Positions 30,790-40,500 of a DNA stretch of 64,000 bases are shown in pieces. Under the pieces are notes generated by a model, which was not told the DNA's origin, did no database searches, and saw only the letters and a list, made by a program, of their open reading frames with translations. The position numbers were made by a program, and so were the translations under genes. This stretch comes from Peptacetobacter hiranonis (GTDB lineage: Bacteria > Bacillota > Clostridia > Peptostreptococcales > Peptostreptococcaceae): positions 2,344,019-2,408,018 of the forward strand of contig NZ_CP036523.1 in the NCBI RefSeq assembly GCF_008151785.1, in the 5' to 3' direction. The stretch's first letter is position 1. Each line of letters starts with the position of its first letter.

Positions 30790-31887
30790 CTATTCCTCAT
30801 CTAAAAAATCATAGAAATCATCATTCCCAGACTCAACAAAATCATACAACGCATTCTGTTCAAAGAACATCGAATCCTGATACTCTAACCCCTTATAATT
30901 CACCTTCAACAGACCATTAATATAATCTCTATCTCTCTCAGAATAAGTCCCAACAAAGAACATCCCATCTAAATAATAATAAATCGCCTTAATATCATTA
31001 TTTATAACATAAGACATTCTCTTAACATGGTCGTTATTAAAATTAAATCTAGTAAAGAATACCGCATCCTCGTCCATATCACTTCTAAGAACAAACGGGT
31101 TATCTTCATAGAACTTTTCTACAAACTCTTCTCCATCTTCAACCGTATAAATATCAACAAACTCTTCCTTAGAAATCTCGTCAAACACCTCAAAATCATA
31201 CATAGGCTCAGACTCAGAAACAACCATAGAATTTAACTTAAATCCTTTTTCATTTTTCTCAATGCTAAGTGCAACTTTACAGAAATAATATCCGTCATTA
31301 TCTTCGTAAATAGTCTCAACAACATATTTTCCATTTCCTCTAGATGTTACATCTGTTTTTAAAAGTGCACCATTTATATTTGTTATGTGCATACTTCCTA
31401 TTTCTTCGCTCTCAGAATAGTATGTAAGTGCTTCTCTATCCCAAGCAACTAATCTCATAACCATGTAGTTTACAAACTCTATCTCTTCCTTTACCTCTTT
31501 ACATATCTTTGGATATAAGTCGTATATATTTAAATCGCTTTTAAAATCGTTGATTATATCTATATAATCCTCAACTTCTCCTGCAAGCTCTTTTCCATAT
31601 CTTATATTTCTACTTCCAAAATGCTGTATTAAAAACTTAGCCTCTTCCTCAGAAATTTCTATTCTATCTGATCCAAGACCTCCCATAAGTCTTTCTTCTT
31701 CCATATATGCTTTTTTCTCTGATGGGTTTATTAGTTTTACATAGTCACAAAGTCCTAATCCCTCAGAGTCCAAAAGGAAATACTGTTTTATATCATCTCC
31801 ATTTTCATCTGTACTATCTATTATCATTCCCATACTTCCCATAAGTCTAGATTGTGTTATTTTTGCAAAATTAAACTTTAATTCCAT
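30790..31887 (-). CDS. Hypothetical acidic protein
   Basis: A 365-residue protein that I do not recognise. It is strongly acidic (many D/E runs, ending DDFYDFLDEE), soluble, with no signal peptide, membrane span or obvious catalytic motif. The first half has an SEEEAKFLIQHFGSRNIRYGKE segment read as helical; the second half looks beta-rich with repeated Y/F-x-D patterns. It stands alone between the DUF169 operon and a divergent HAD phosphatase gene. The strong start context (GAGGAGAAG before the ATG) and normal codon use support a real gene. In the first 100 residues Gly-rich turns such as RLMGSMGM and RLMGGLG occur twice, possibly an internal repeat. Confidence 0.72.
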   Translation of the reverse strand: MELKFNFAKITQSRLMGSMGMIIDSTDENGDDIKQYFLLDSEGLGLCDYVKLINPSEKKAYMEEERLMGGLGSDRIEISEEEAKFLIQHFGSRNIRYGKELAGEVEDYIDIINDFKSDLNIYDLYPKICKEVKEEIEFVNYMVMRLVAWDREALTYYSESEEIGSMHITNINGALLKTDVTSRGNGKYVVETIYEDNDGYYFCKVALSIEKNEKGFKLNSMVVSESEPMYDFEVFDEISKEEFVDIYTVEDGEEFVEKFYEDNPFVLRSDMDEDAVFFTRFNFNNDHVKRMSYVINNDIKAIYYYLDGMFFVGTYSERDRDYINGLLKVNYKGLEYQDSMFFEQNALYDFVESGNDDFYDFLDEE

Positions 31888-32015
31888 GCTTCTTCTCCTC
31901 TCAAATTATTTCTCTTATTTACATATTTATATATTAACACAAATTTTTCTGTACTATTTGAATTATTTGCTGTATACTAGTAGAAATATATATCAGAAGA
32001 TTGGGGGTAATGCTT

Positions 32016-32759
32016 ATGAAGAAAAGAGCAGCATTTTTCGATATTGATGGAACTCTGTACAGAGATTCACTTATGGTAGAACATTTTAAAAAGCTAATAA
32101 AATATGAAATTATAGATGAAAAAACTTGGATTGATCATGCTAGAGGAACTTTTTTAAACTGGGATAAAAGACAGGGAAACTACGACGACTATCTTTTAGA
32201 AGTTTGTAATTTATATGTAGATTCGCTGACTGGTGTTGATTGGAGAAGTATTGATTTTGCAGCAGACCAGGTTATAAAGACCAAGGCTGACAGAGTTTAT
32301 AAGTACACACGCTCTCAAATTGAAAGACATTTAAAAAATGGTGATATAGTAATATTTATATCTGGAAGTCCTGACTTCTTAGTTAAAAAGATGGCTGAAA
32401 AGTATAATGTTACAGATTATTTAGGAAGTAAATATATAATGGAGGATGGTAAATTCTCTGGTAAATTAGTTCCTATGTGGGATTCTGAAAGTAAAAATAA
32501 AGCAATAAATGAGCTAATTGAAAAATACGATATAGATTTAGATGAGTCTTTCGCTTATGGCGATACAAATGGAGATATAAATATGCTTAGAAAAGTTGGG
32601 CATCCTGTTGCGATAAACCCTACAAATGAGCTTTTATCTAAGTTGAGGGAAGATCCTGTGCTGAAGAAAAAAGCAGATATAATCGTCGAAAGAAAAGATA
32701 TACTTTATAAACTAAAACCTGATGTTCAGGTATTATCTTATGATGACTTGTCAGATTAA
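32016..32759 (+). CDS. HAD-superfamily subfamily IB phosphatase (SerB-like)
   Basis: A 247-residue hydrolase. The ATG at 32016 is chosen because GGGGG lies eight bases upstream; the in-frame codons from 32001 overlap that site. Motif I FFDIDGTLYRDS holds the nucleophilic Asp and the acid/base Asp (residues 7 and 9), motif II is FISGSPD (about 115), the motif III Lys is in SKNKAINEL and motif IV is YGDTNGDINML. The helical cap between motifs I and II is typical of IB members such as phosphoserine phosphatase. The substrate cannot be assigned; related proteins act on phosphoserine or other small phosphomonoesters. A bidirectional terminator follows. Confidence 0.86.
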   Translation: MKKRAAFFDIDGTLYRDSLMVEHFKKLIKYEIIDEKTWIDHARGTFLNWDKRQGNYDDYLLEVCNLYVDSLTGVDWRSIDFAADQVIKTKADRVYKYTRSQIERHLKNGDIVIFISGSPDFLVKKMAEKYNVTDYLGSKYIMEDGKFSGKLVPMWDSESKNKAINELIEKYDIDLDESFAYGDTNGDINMLRKVGHPVAINPTNELLSKLREDPVLKKKADIIVERKDILYKLKPDVQVLSYDDLSD

Positions 32760-32777
32760 CAAGCTAATATTTTACAT

Positions 32778-32811
32778 ACAAAAAGTGCTGCCATAACGAC
32801 AGCACTTTTTT
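32778..32811. terminator. Bidirectional intrinsic terminator
   Basis: AAAAGTGCTG (32781-32790) pairs with CAGCACTTTT (32800-32809), with T/A runs on both sides. It serves the plus-strand HAD gene and the convergent minus-strand membrane protein gene, whose stop codon at 32810-32812 touches the hairpin. Confidence 0.9.
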
Positions 32812-33319
32812 AGTCTAAGTATTTACTTATATTTTTTCTCAACTTATTTTCGTACATTCTTATAAACTGGCTATAGAATAAATCGTAAATTAAAAACGTT
32901 GCATTTAAGCCTATAAACAGCACAAACATGTACTGTACTTCTGTCAAGAAACTCTTCAGAACAAAGTACATTATAGCAAACACAATATTTGCAAATACAA
33001 GCTTGATACAATATTCTGTACCCATAGACCTTCCTCTCTCAATAAGAGATTTTACGAGTCCATAAAGTGCAAATGATATCGCATATATAAACCACTGTAC
33101 TTTATTTCCTATTATCATGAATGACAAAAGTATAGATGCAAATGTAAAAATTGTACCTGTCTTTTCTCCAAATTCAATAATAATTATTGAAGATATAAAT
33201 GATGCTAGCACCATAAAGAAAATTGTATTCATTGGAACAAAGTTTATCAGCATAAAGAATATTGCCTCTAATGCTAATAATATTCCTCCAAAAGCCATTT
33301 TTTTACTTACATTCTCCAT
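32810..33319 (-). CDS. Hypothetical five-span membrane protein
   Basis: A 169-residue membrane protein with about five hydrophobic segments and a basic C-terminal tail. The N-terminus (KKMAFGGILLALEAIFFMLINFVPMNT) resembles the first helix of ECF-type S components and ThiW/DUF2232-like proteins, but I cannot make a firm family assignment. It is the last gene of a three-gene run with the Cys-rich TPR protein (36-base gap) and the DUF5685 protein. It might be the membrane partner of those proteins; that is inference from position only. Confidence 0.6.
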   Translation of the reverse strand: MENVSKKMAFGGILLALEAIFFMLINFVPMNTIFFMVLASFISSIIIIEFGEKTGTIFTFASILLSFMIIGNKVQWFIYAISFALYGLVKSLIERGRSMGTEYCIKLVFANIVFAIMYFVLKSFLTEVQYMFVLFIGLNATFLIYDLFYSQFIRMYENKLRKNISKYLD

Positions 33320-33355
33320 ATTAAAACTTCCATTTCAATTTTAAATTTCAATAAA

Positions 33356-33802
33356 TTAACAACAGCTTATAAAGTCTCCACCCATACATTCACAGCATGA
33401 GTCTAAGCACCATAGCTGGCAGCAAGTGTCTGTACAATCGTCTCCACAACAGCAGCAACAGCATGGACAGCATCCACTTGAATCGTATCTTCTGCTTTCA
33501 TTGTAGTATCTTGCTCTATCATCGTAGTTATTTCTATATGAGCTAAACTGATTATATGCTTCATCATATTCTTTATTTTCTGGCTCCATAAATCTTGCTC
33601 TTTTTATATAATCTTCACCTTCTTCATATCTACCCATTTTCATTGCAGCAGTTCCAGTTAGGAAGAACCACTCAGCATTTCTATCACTTGAAACTACTTC
33701 TTTAAGCATTCTATATGCGTCTGCAAATCTTCTATTTGCAATTAAATTTCTAGCCTCAATATAAACATTTCTATTCATTGCTTCTCCGTACATAATATTC
33801 AC
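33356..33802 (-). CDS. Small TPR-type protein with extreme Cys-rich C-terminus
   Basis: Up to 148 residues; the start may instead be the ATG at 33793 (AAAGGA eight bases upstream) or at 33778 (GGAG upstream), which changes only the first residues. The middle part (about 10-90) reads as two TPR-like helix pairs: a NAEWFFLTGTAAMKMGRYEEG segment followed by a second repeat. The final 39 residues contain 17 cysteines (CCPCCCCCC, TDTCC, WCLDSCCEC) and end GGDFISCC. From memory, clostridial J-domain proteins often end in this TPR plus CCEC-GGD module; here the J domain is missing. The Cys tail could bind metal or an Fe-S cluster. The gene lies between a DUF5685 gene and a membrane-protein gene, likely one operon. 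Confidence 0.72.
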   Translation of the reverse strand: MNIMYGEAMNRNVYIEARNLIANRRFADAYRMLKEVVSSDRNAEWFFLTGTAAMKMGRYEEGEDYIKRARFMEPENKEYDEAYNQFSSYRNNYDDRARYYNESRRYDSSGCCPCCCCCCGDDCTDTCCQLWCLDSCCECMGGDFISCC

Positions 33803-33844
33803 TTTCCTTTCGTTATTTTTGTATATTTTAATAAATCTTATTGC

Positions 33845-34702
33845 TTAATTTATATGGCTTACATCGCCATTTTTATCTTTTCCATCTCCATATAATATGT
33901 TCTTATATCTCAAGTATACACCAGAATATATTATATTTTCAATTATACCGACATTTCTCTTAACTTTAAGCATATCTATATTTCTACCAAGCATTCCTAG
34001 ACTCATAGAAATTATTCTCTCTACTTTTTTCTTTAATTCATCGCTCTTTGGCTCATATCCTTTAAAAGGATTATATCTTCCTTTTTGAATATCTTCCTCC
34101 AAATCCTCATATGCATCTAAAACGTAGATATATTTTCCTATGTTAAATCCTATTTCTCTAAGTCTATCTTCAAACTCGTCTTTCTTGTATGCAAATATTT
34201 CTCCCATTAGATTTCCAAATGTATTTGAAACATCATCTAAATCTGTTGATTCTTCTTTTTCTAATTTTTCAAGCTCAGATAAACATTCTTTTATATATTC
34301 AGCCTTTTCTCTGTATTTATCATACGCTTCTTTAAGGCTTCCTTTATAGACATTATACGCCAATTTATCCTTAATTCCACCGTCGTCTTTTACATTGTCC
34401 TCTAATTTGAAATGAGTTAAAAGAACATTCATAGCGGCTGCATATTCAGTTATTTCATTTACTTGTACCTTTTTCTTTTTTATAGGATTTGCTATACACA
34501 CTTCTTCTGTTACTTTTGATTCTGGATTGTACACCGCAGATAAAAGAACTATTAGAAATGTTATGTCATAGTTTAAAGAAAATCGAGATATCTGTCCATG
34601 ATTTCTCTTTAGAGTTTTACAAAGCCCACAATAATAGCTTTTGTAATGCTCGTATTCTCTAAATGTCAAATCCATTTTATTTATTTTTACATATCCAAAC
34701 AT
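33845..34702 (-). CDS. DUF5685 family protein
   Basis: A 285-residue protein. The ATG at 34702 is chosen (GAGG upstream). It opens MFGYVKINKMDLTFREYEHY, followed by a YCGLCKTLKRNHG motif (about 24-36), which I recognise as the DUF5685 family. It is mostly helical. Around residue 205 the segment YVLDAYEDLEEDIQKGRYNPF resembles the Asp-rich helix of isoprenoid-synthase folds (D-x-x-x-D ... G-x-YNP), though no enzymatic role is known. The Cys pair in YCGLC might bind metal together with the neighbouring Cys-rich protein. First gene of a probable three-gene operon. Confidence 0.75.
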   Translation of the reverse strand: MFGYVKINKMDLTFREYEHYKSYYCGLCKTLKRNHGQISRFSLNYDITFLIVLLSAVYNPESKVTEEVCIANPIKKKKVQVNEITEYAAAMNVLLTHFKLEDNVKDDGGIKDKLAYNVYKGSLKEAYDKYREKAEYIKECLSELEKLEKEESTDLDDVSNTFGNLMGEIFAYKKDEFEDRLREIGFNIGKYIYVLDAYEDLEEDIQKGRYNPFKGYEPKSDELKKKVERIISMSLGMLGRNIDMLKVKRNVGIIENIIYSGVYLRYKNILYGDGKDKNGDVSHIN

Positions 34703-34892
34703 TATTATCCTCTTTTCCCATATATCCAATTATTAAATATATTTGATTTTATAAATATGTTCAAATCAATTAGATTCTATTATCTTAATTATATTATACT
34801 AAGAAATACTTGAATATACCTTAACATACACCATAATCGAATTATATTCAAGTGGTTTATTCAAAACTTTAAAAATTATTTAGAATTCAAAA

Positions 34893-34923
34893 AAGGACTA
34901 CTGCAATTCATTGCAATAGCCCC
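34893..34923 (-). terminator. Intrinsic terminator of the iron-containing alcohol dehydrogenase gene
   Basis: On the minus strand GGGCTATTGCAA pairs with TTGCAGTAGTCC over a short loop, followed by TTTTTT. It lies about 22 bases past the stop codon. Confidence 0.85.
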
Positions 34924-34944
34924 TATACTTTCTATTATTATTTA

Positions 34945-36078
34945 TTATAAAGATTTTATATATATTTCTCTTATTTCTTCTTTAGAGAATTCCTTTGGAT
35001 GATTGTTTATATTTCCTATTGATACTTTAAATGCGTTTTCTACCATCCAATCTACGTCACTTTCTTCTATTCCTAAGTCATTTAATGTTACATCTAATCC
35101 TATTCTTTTTAAGAATCCTATTATACTATCCGCACAATCCAATGCACTATTTCCTCCTAGAAGAGCTGATATAGCTGCATATCTTTCTGGATCACTTTCC
35201 CAAGATGCTTCAACTATTGCAGGTGTAAGTGCTGCTAATCCTTCTCCATGAACTATGTTTTTAAGTCCACTCGCTGGGTGTTCTAATGCATGAGGAAGTG
35301 CACAGCTTGAACATCCTATAGCCATACCTGCTAACATACTTCCTAAAGTTATTTTTTCCCATACTTCATAATTTATTTCTTCATCGTTTACAGCATTTTC
35401 TGCGTTATCTGCTATTAACTTCATAGCATAAAGTGCATATGCATCTGATAATGGTGTACGTTTTTTACTTACAGCAGCTTCCATTGCATGTGCAGCAGCG
35501 TCAAATATTACAGAAGCCTTTACTCTTTTAGGCATAGTTACCATAATTTCTGGGTCTACTATTGATACCTTTCCATATATAGCTGGTGTTCTAAGTGATT
35601 TTTTATCGTTGTTTTTATCATCTGTAAGTACAGAATAGCAGTTACCTTCACTACCAGTTCCAGATGTTGTAGGTACTAGTATTAATGGAAGTGCTTTATC
35701 TGAAGATTTCTGTCCGTACATATACTCTCTTACATCACCTTCATTTACAGCCATTAATGCTATAGCTTTAGCTGCATCCATTATACTTCCACCACCAAGA
35801 GCTACAACAACATCACAGTTTTCTACATTTGCTATTCTTGCACCTTCTTCAACTGTTGATATAAGTGGGTTCCGTGTCACTTCATTAAATATTGCTCCAT
35901 CAACACCTTCTTTAGCTAAAAGCTCAACGGCTCTATCTAAAAGTCCTGATTTTCTAGAACTAGATCTCCCTGTTACTATAAGTGCTTTTTTTCCGTACTT
36001 CGCTGTTTCTTTTCCTAGTTCGTTTACTTTTCCACGTCCAAATACTATATTGACTGGTAAGTTGTAGTTAAATTCCAT
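34945..36078 (-). CDS. Iron-containing alcohol dehydrogenase (group III)
   Basis: A 377-residue oxidoreductase starting at the ATG at 36078 (GAGG upstream). The N-terminal dinucleotide-binding part has VVALGGGSIMDAAKA (about 91-105) and the PTTSGTGSEG loop. Fe ligands are visible: Asp in FDAAAHAMEA with its His (about 190-199), and two His in the HALEHPASG and NIVHGEGLA segments (about 260-280). Such enzymes interconvert alcohols and aldehydes with NAD(P)H; the family includes butanol and 1,3-propanediol dehydrogenases. The substrate is not readable. It is a monocistronic gene followed by a terminator. Confidence 0.88.
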   Translation of the reverse strand: MEFNYNLPVNIVFGRGKVNELGKETAKYGKKALIVTGRSSSRKSGLLDRAVELLAKEGVDGAIFNEVTRNPLISTVEEGARIANVENCDVVVALGGGSIMDAAKAIALMAVNEGDVREYMYGQKSSDKALPLILVPTTSGTGSEGNCYSVLTDDKNNDKKSLRTPAIYGKVSIVDPEIMVTMPKRVKASVIFDAAAHAMEAAVSKKRTPLSDAYALYAMKLIADNAENAVNDEEINYEVWEKITLGSMLAGMAIGCSSCALPHALEHPASGLKNIVHGEGLAALTPAIVEASWESDPERYAAISALLGGNSALDCADSIIGFLKRIGLDVTLNDLGIEESDVDWMVENAFKVSIGNINNHPKEFSKEEIREIYIKSL

Positions 36079-36279
36079 TATAACTCGCCTCATTTCCTAA
36101 AAAATATATTTACACATTCATTACTTACTTTATTTTTTACTACTTATACTAATTATATCAGTTAATAGCTTTTATTCAATGAAGATTATTTGAACATTCC
36201 TCTAAATTTACTTCATCTTTAATTATAATATTTTTCATATTTATATTTCAAACTTTTAAATTTATATATTTTTACAATG

Positions 36280-36328
36280 AAAAAGAGAGCCACCTATTCT
36301 CTGCTGACAAATTAGATGCTCTCTTTTT
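36280..36328 (-). terminator. Intrinsic terminator after the DnaA-N-like gene (usable on both strands)
   Basis: AAAAAGAGAGC (36280-36290) and GCTCTCTTTTT (36318-36328) close a long hairpin whose interior can pair further (CATCTA/TAGGTG on the minus strand). U-tracts are present on both strands. Confidence 0.8.
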
Positions 36329-36394
36329 CTCTTCTTAACCTTAAATTTTATGTAAACTGTATTTAGATTTTTATCTTTTTTATATTTTATAAAT

Positions 36395-37153
36395 TTATTT
36401 ATTGTAAAGACTGTTTAAAAAACTAAAGAAGTCGTTTAAATCATTCATACTAGCTGGGTATACTTCTTCTTCATCCTTTTTCTTAGGCCGTTCTTCTTTT
36501 TTATCATCTACAACAAACTTGAATCCTAGTCTTACTCCAAATAATTCTTCAGAAACATCTTGTAGGAATCTTAAATACTGTGTTTCCATTATCTGAACAA
36601 CTCTTACATCTCCTACACGTACAACAACTGTTCCCATCTGATAGTCTATCTGCTTACTATCTTTAAATAGAGCTTTATAAACAGCTGGACTAATTAATTC
36701 CTGTATTCTTCCAAGCATTACCTTCCAAACATCCATAGCATCTATTCTATTTATATCTGCTTCTTCTTTATATTCTTTATTTTCTTCTTGTTTTTCTTCT
36801 TCATGCTCAGGTCTTTTTACTTCTATTGTACTATCATCTTCCTCTGATTTTTCTTCATTCTGATAGTTCTTTGATAGCTGTATTTCCGCTATTTTTCTAA
36901 GTCCTAACTCAATTATATCGTCTTCACTTAGAAATACAATATTTATGCCATAGCTTATTCCTGATTTAGCTACTATATAAGTCTTTATCATTTCTATTAT
37001 CTCTGGACTTATCTGTTCATCTATTTTTGCTATGTCAGATATTATGTATAGAGTGTTTCCACTAAATTTTATCTTTCTTACACTTTCTATTACACTACTT
37101 AATTCTGATTGAAGGCTGTTTAGAGTCTCTTTTGTAAATTGTTCTATATTCAT
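36395..37153 (-). CDS. Orphan protein with a DnaA N-terminal-like domain
   Basis: A 252-residue soluble protein. Residues about 139-219 (DVWKVMLGRIQELISPAVYKALF ... TVVVRVGDVRVVQIMETQYLRFL ... GFKFVVDD, read in parts) line up well with domain I of DnaA, the W-x-x-x-L-x-x-I ... Y-x-x-x-L ... I-x-FV pattern. It lacks the AAA+ and DNA-binding domains of DnaA. A second, weaker copy may occupy residues 15-90. Between the two lies an acidic Glu/Lys linker (about 105-137), and the C-terminus is charged. DnaA domain I mediates self-assembly and partner binding, so an adaptor or antagonist role in replication initiation is possible (inference). AAGGAGG precedes the start, and a perfect inverted repeat lies just upstream. 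Confidence 0.68.
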   Translation of the reverse strand: MNIEQFTKETLNSLQSELSSVIESVRKIKFSGNTLYIISDIAKIDEQISPEIIEMIKTYIVAKSGISYGINIVFLSEDDIIELGLRKIAEIQLSKNYQNEEKSEEDDSTIEVKRPEHEEEKQEENKEYKEEADINRIDAMDVWKVMLGRIQELISPAVYKALFKDSKQIDYQMGTVVVRVGDVRVVQIMETQYLRFLQDVSEELFGVRLGFKFVVDDKKEERPKKKDEEEVYPASMNDLNDFFSFLNSLYNK

Positions 37154-37180
37154 ATTGCCCTCCTTATTATTTCCTATATC

Positions 37181-37207
37181 TATAGATTTATTCTATCGAA
37201 ATCTATA
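37181..37207. repeat. Perfect inverted repeat in the leader of the DnaA-N-like gene
   Basis: TATAGATTT (37181-37189) and AAATCTATA (37199-37207). It sits 30-55 bases upstream of the start codon, close to a TATAAT-like box (37219-37214 on the minus strand), so it may be an operator or a 5' UTR hairpin. Confidence 0.5.
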
Positions 37208-37313
37208 ATATATTATACTACAATTTATATCGAATTGTTTCAATTATTTTAAATATTTAACTTTAAAATAAATTATATTATTTTTTTAGAGTTTTACAGA
37301 AATAAAAAATAAA

Positions 37314-37375
37314 TAAAAAAAGAGGACTGAATCCTCTAGCCTGTGAGCGGGTTGGCCTTTTGAGAATTCAGTCCC
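37314..37375 (-). terminator. Terminator of the purine operon
   Basis: GGACTGAAT (37324-37332) and ATTCAGTCC (37366-37374) close a branched hairpin whose loop contains AGCC...GGCCT pairing. On the minus strand it is followed by CTTTTTTTATTT. It lies about 150 bases after the purL stop codon. Confidence 0.82.
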
Positions 37376-37523
37376 TATTTTTACGTTCTTTTTAATTAAC
37401 AATATGATTTTCTCCACCATTTCATACGGTCAAAATGATGTAGAATTTTTACTTTCGAATAAACTTTTTGTTTTGATATTTTAAATTTCAAATTTTGAGC
37501 GGGTATTTGAAATTTATTACATC

Positions 37524-40500
37524 TTATTTGAAGTATAATACTCCTGATTCGAATATTTTCTGGTCTTTTTCACCAAGTATATTCTTAGTTATGTTTGCAC
37601 TTAATCTTTCTGAGTGACCCATCTTACCAAATACTCTACCGTCTTTGCTTGTTATACCTTCAACTGCGTAGAATGATCCGTTTGGATTGTGGTCTATATC
37701 ATATGTAGCATTTCCGTCGAAGTCTACGTACTGAGTAGCTATCTGTCCGTTTTCTATAAGCTCTTTCATTACTTCTTCACTTGCAACGAATCTACCTTCA
37801 CCATGTGATATTGGTATACTATGTATATCTCCAACTTCTGTCTGAGCTAACCATGGAGATTTGTTAGAAGCTATTCTAGTGTTAACTATCTTAGCCTGAT
37901 GACGTCCTATATTATTGTAAGTTAATGTAGGAGCTTCTGCACAAGGTTCTATTATTTCTCCGTATGGAACTAATCCAAGTTTTATAAGAGCCTGGAATCC
38001 ATTACAGATACCTAACATTAAACCATCTCTTTCATTTAAGAATTCATGAACAGCTTCTTTCATCTTAGGATTTCTGAATACTGTTGCTATGAATTTAGCT
38101 GAACCGTCTGGTTCATCACCAGCACTGAATCCACCTGGTATCATTATTATCTGTGATTTTTTGATTTCTTCAACCATTGCGTCTATAGATTCTTCTATAT
38201 CCTGGTAAGATAAGTTTCTAAATACTTTTATAGTTGATTCTGCACCAGCTCTATCAAAAGCTCTTGCTGCATCGTATTCACAGTTTGTTCCAGGGAATGC
38301 TGGTATTAATACTTTAGGTTTTACTATGCTTAAAGAAGATTTAGCTGGAGCACCAGTTCTTACATAGCTTATATTTTCTATTTTTGAAGTTATTTCAGCT
38401 GCTTTTGTTGGGTATATAGATTCTAAAGTATTGCAGTGAGATTTGTATAATCCACATAAGTCTACTTTTTCACCGTTGAAGTCTATAGCAGGTTCTGCTG
38501 TAGTTTCCCCAAGAACTATACATCTGTATCCTTTTAGAACTGATAAATCATCTTCTGCAAGTTCAAGAAGTATTGTTCCGTAATCAGCTGCAAATAAATC
38601 ATCAGTGTTTTCATAAGCTTCAACAGCTTCTTCACTGAATTTGAATCCGATATGGTTACCGAATCCCATCTTAGCAACTGCTTCACCAACTCCTGCAAAT
38701 CCAAGAGCATAACTTGAAAGCACTTTACCATCTAATATTAATTCTCTTACTTTTGTAAGGTTTTTCTTTAATTCATCAAAGTCTACTACACCATTGTCTA
38801 AAGTAGCTGCTGATATTTTAACTACTTTTGATCCAGCTTTTTTGAATTCTGAAGTAACTACATTTTTAGCATCTACAGTATCTACTGCGAATGATACTAA
38901 TGTTGGAGGTACGTCTATATCTTTGAATGTTCCTGACATAGAGTCTTTACCACCTATTGCAGGTATTTCGAACTGTTCCTGAGCATAGTATGCACCAAGT
39001 AAAGCTGCGAATGGTTTACCCCATCTTTCTGGAGATTTTCCAAGTCTTTCGAAGTATTCCTGGAAAGTAAGTCTTGTAGTAGCGTAGTTTCCTCCAAGTG
39101 CAACTAATTTAGCAACAGATTCAACTACTGCATATAATGCACCGTGGTATGGAGACCATTTACCTATTTTAGGGTTGTATCCGTAAGTCATTATTGTAGA
39201 AGTATCAGTTTCTCCACCAAGTACTGGTATTTTAGCAACCATACCCTGTTCTGGAGTAGCCTGATATTTACCACCAAATGGCATTACTACTGTGTTTCCA
39301 CCTATACTAGTATCGAATTTTTCAACAAGTCCTTTCTGAGAACAAGTATTTAAATCAGATAATGCTTTGTGGAATTTTTCTTCTATAGTATTAGCACCTT
39401 TAACTATTTCTACGTTATCGAAGAATGTATTTTCTTCGTCAACTTTTTCAACTACTACGTTAGTTTTCTGTTTAGCACCATTAGTGTCTAAGAAAGCTCT
39501 CTTTAAGTCTACTATAGCTTTACCATTCCAGAATAATCTCATGTATCCTGTATCAGTAACTGTAGCAACGTGAGTAGCAGTTAAGTTTTCTTCTTTTGCT
39601 AATTCTATGAATCTATCTTTGTTTTCTGCAGCTATTGCAACTGCCATACGTTCCTGAGATTCTGATATTGCAAGTTCAGTACCATCAAGTCCGTCGTATT
39701 TCTTAGGAACTAGGTCTAAGTTTATGTCTAAACTTTCAGCTATTTCACCTATAGCAACACAAACCCCACCTGCACCGAAGTCATTACATCTTTTTATCAT
39801 CTGAGCAGCTTCTTTATTTCTAAAGAATCTCTGGATTTTTCTTTCGTTAGGTGCATCACCTTTCTGAACTTCTGCTGAACAAGTGTTTATAGATTCTTCA
39901 CTGTGTTCTTTAGAAGATCCTGTTGCACCACCGCAACCATCTCTACCAGTTTTTCCACCAAGAAGAACTATTATATCTCCTGCCTGTGGTCTTTCTCTAA
40001 CTACATTTTCTTTTGGAGCAGCTGCTATAACAGCACCTATTTCCATTCTCTTAGCTACGAAGTCTGGATCATAAACTTCTGCTACCTGTCCTGTAGTTAA
40101 ACCTATCTGGTTTCCGTAAGAACTGTATCCATTTGCAGCTTCTGTAACTATTTTTTTCTGCATTAATTTTCCTGGTAATGTTTCTTCTAGAGGAGTTCTA
40201 GGGTCTGCAGCACCAGTTACACGCATTGCCTGGTAAACATAAGATCTTCCTGATAATGGGTCTCTTATTGCTCCACCAAGACAAGTTGCAGCACCACCAA
40301 ATGGTTCTATTTCTGTTGGATGGTTGTGTGTTTCATTTTTGAACATTACTAAGTATTTTTCTGGTTTTCCATCAATTTCTACGTCTACGTTTATAGAACA
40401 AGCATTGATTTCTTCACTTTCGTCAAGGTCTGCTAATTTTCCTTCTTTTTTAAGTTTTTTCATAGCTAAAGTAGCTATGTCCATTAAGCAAACATCTTTC

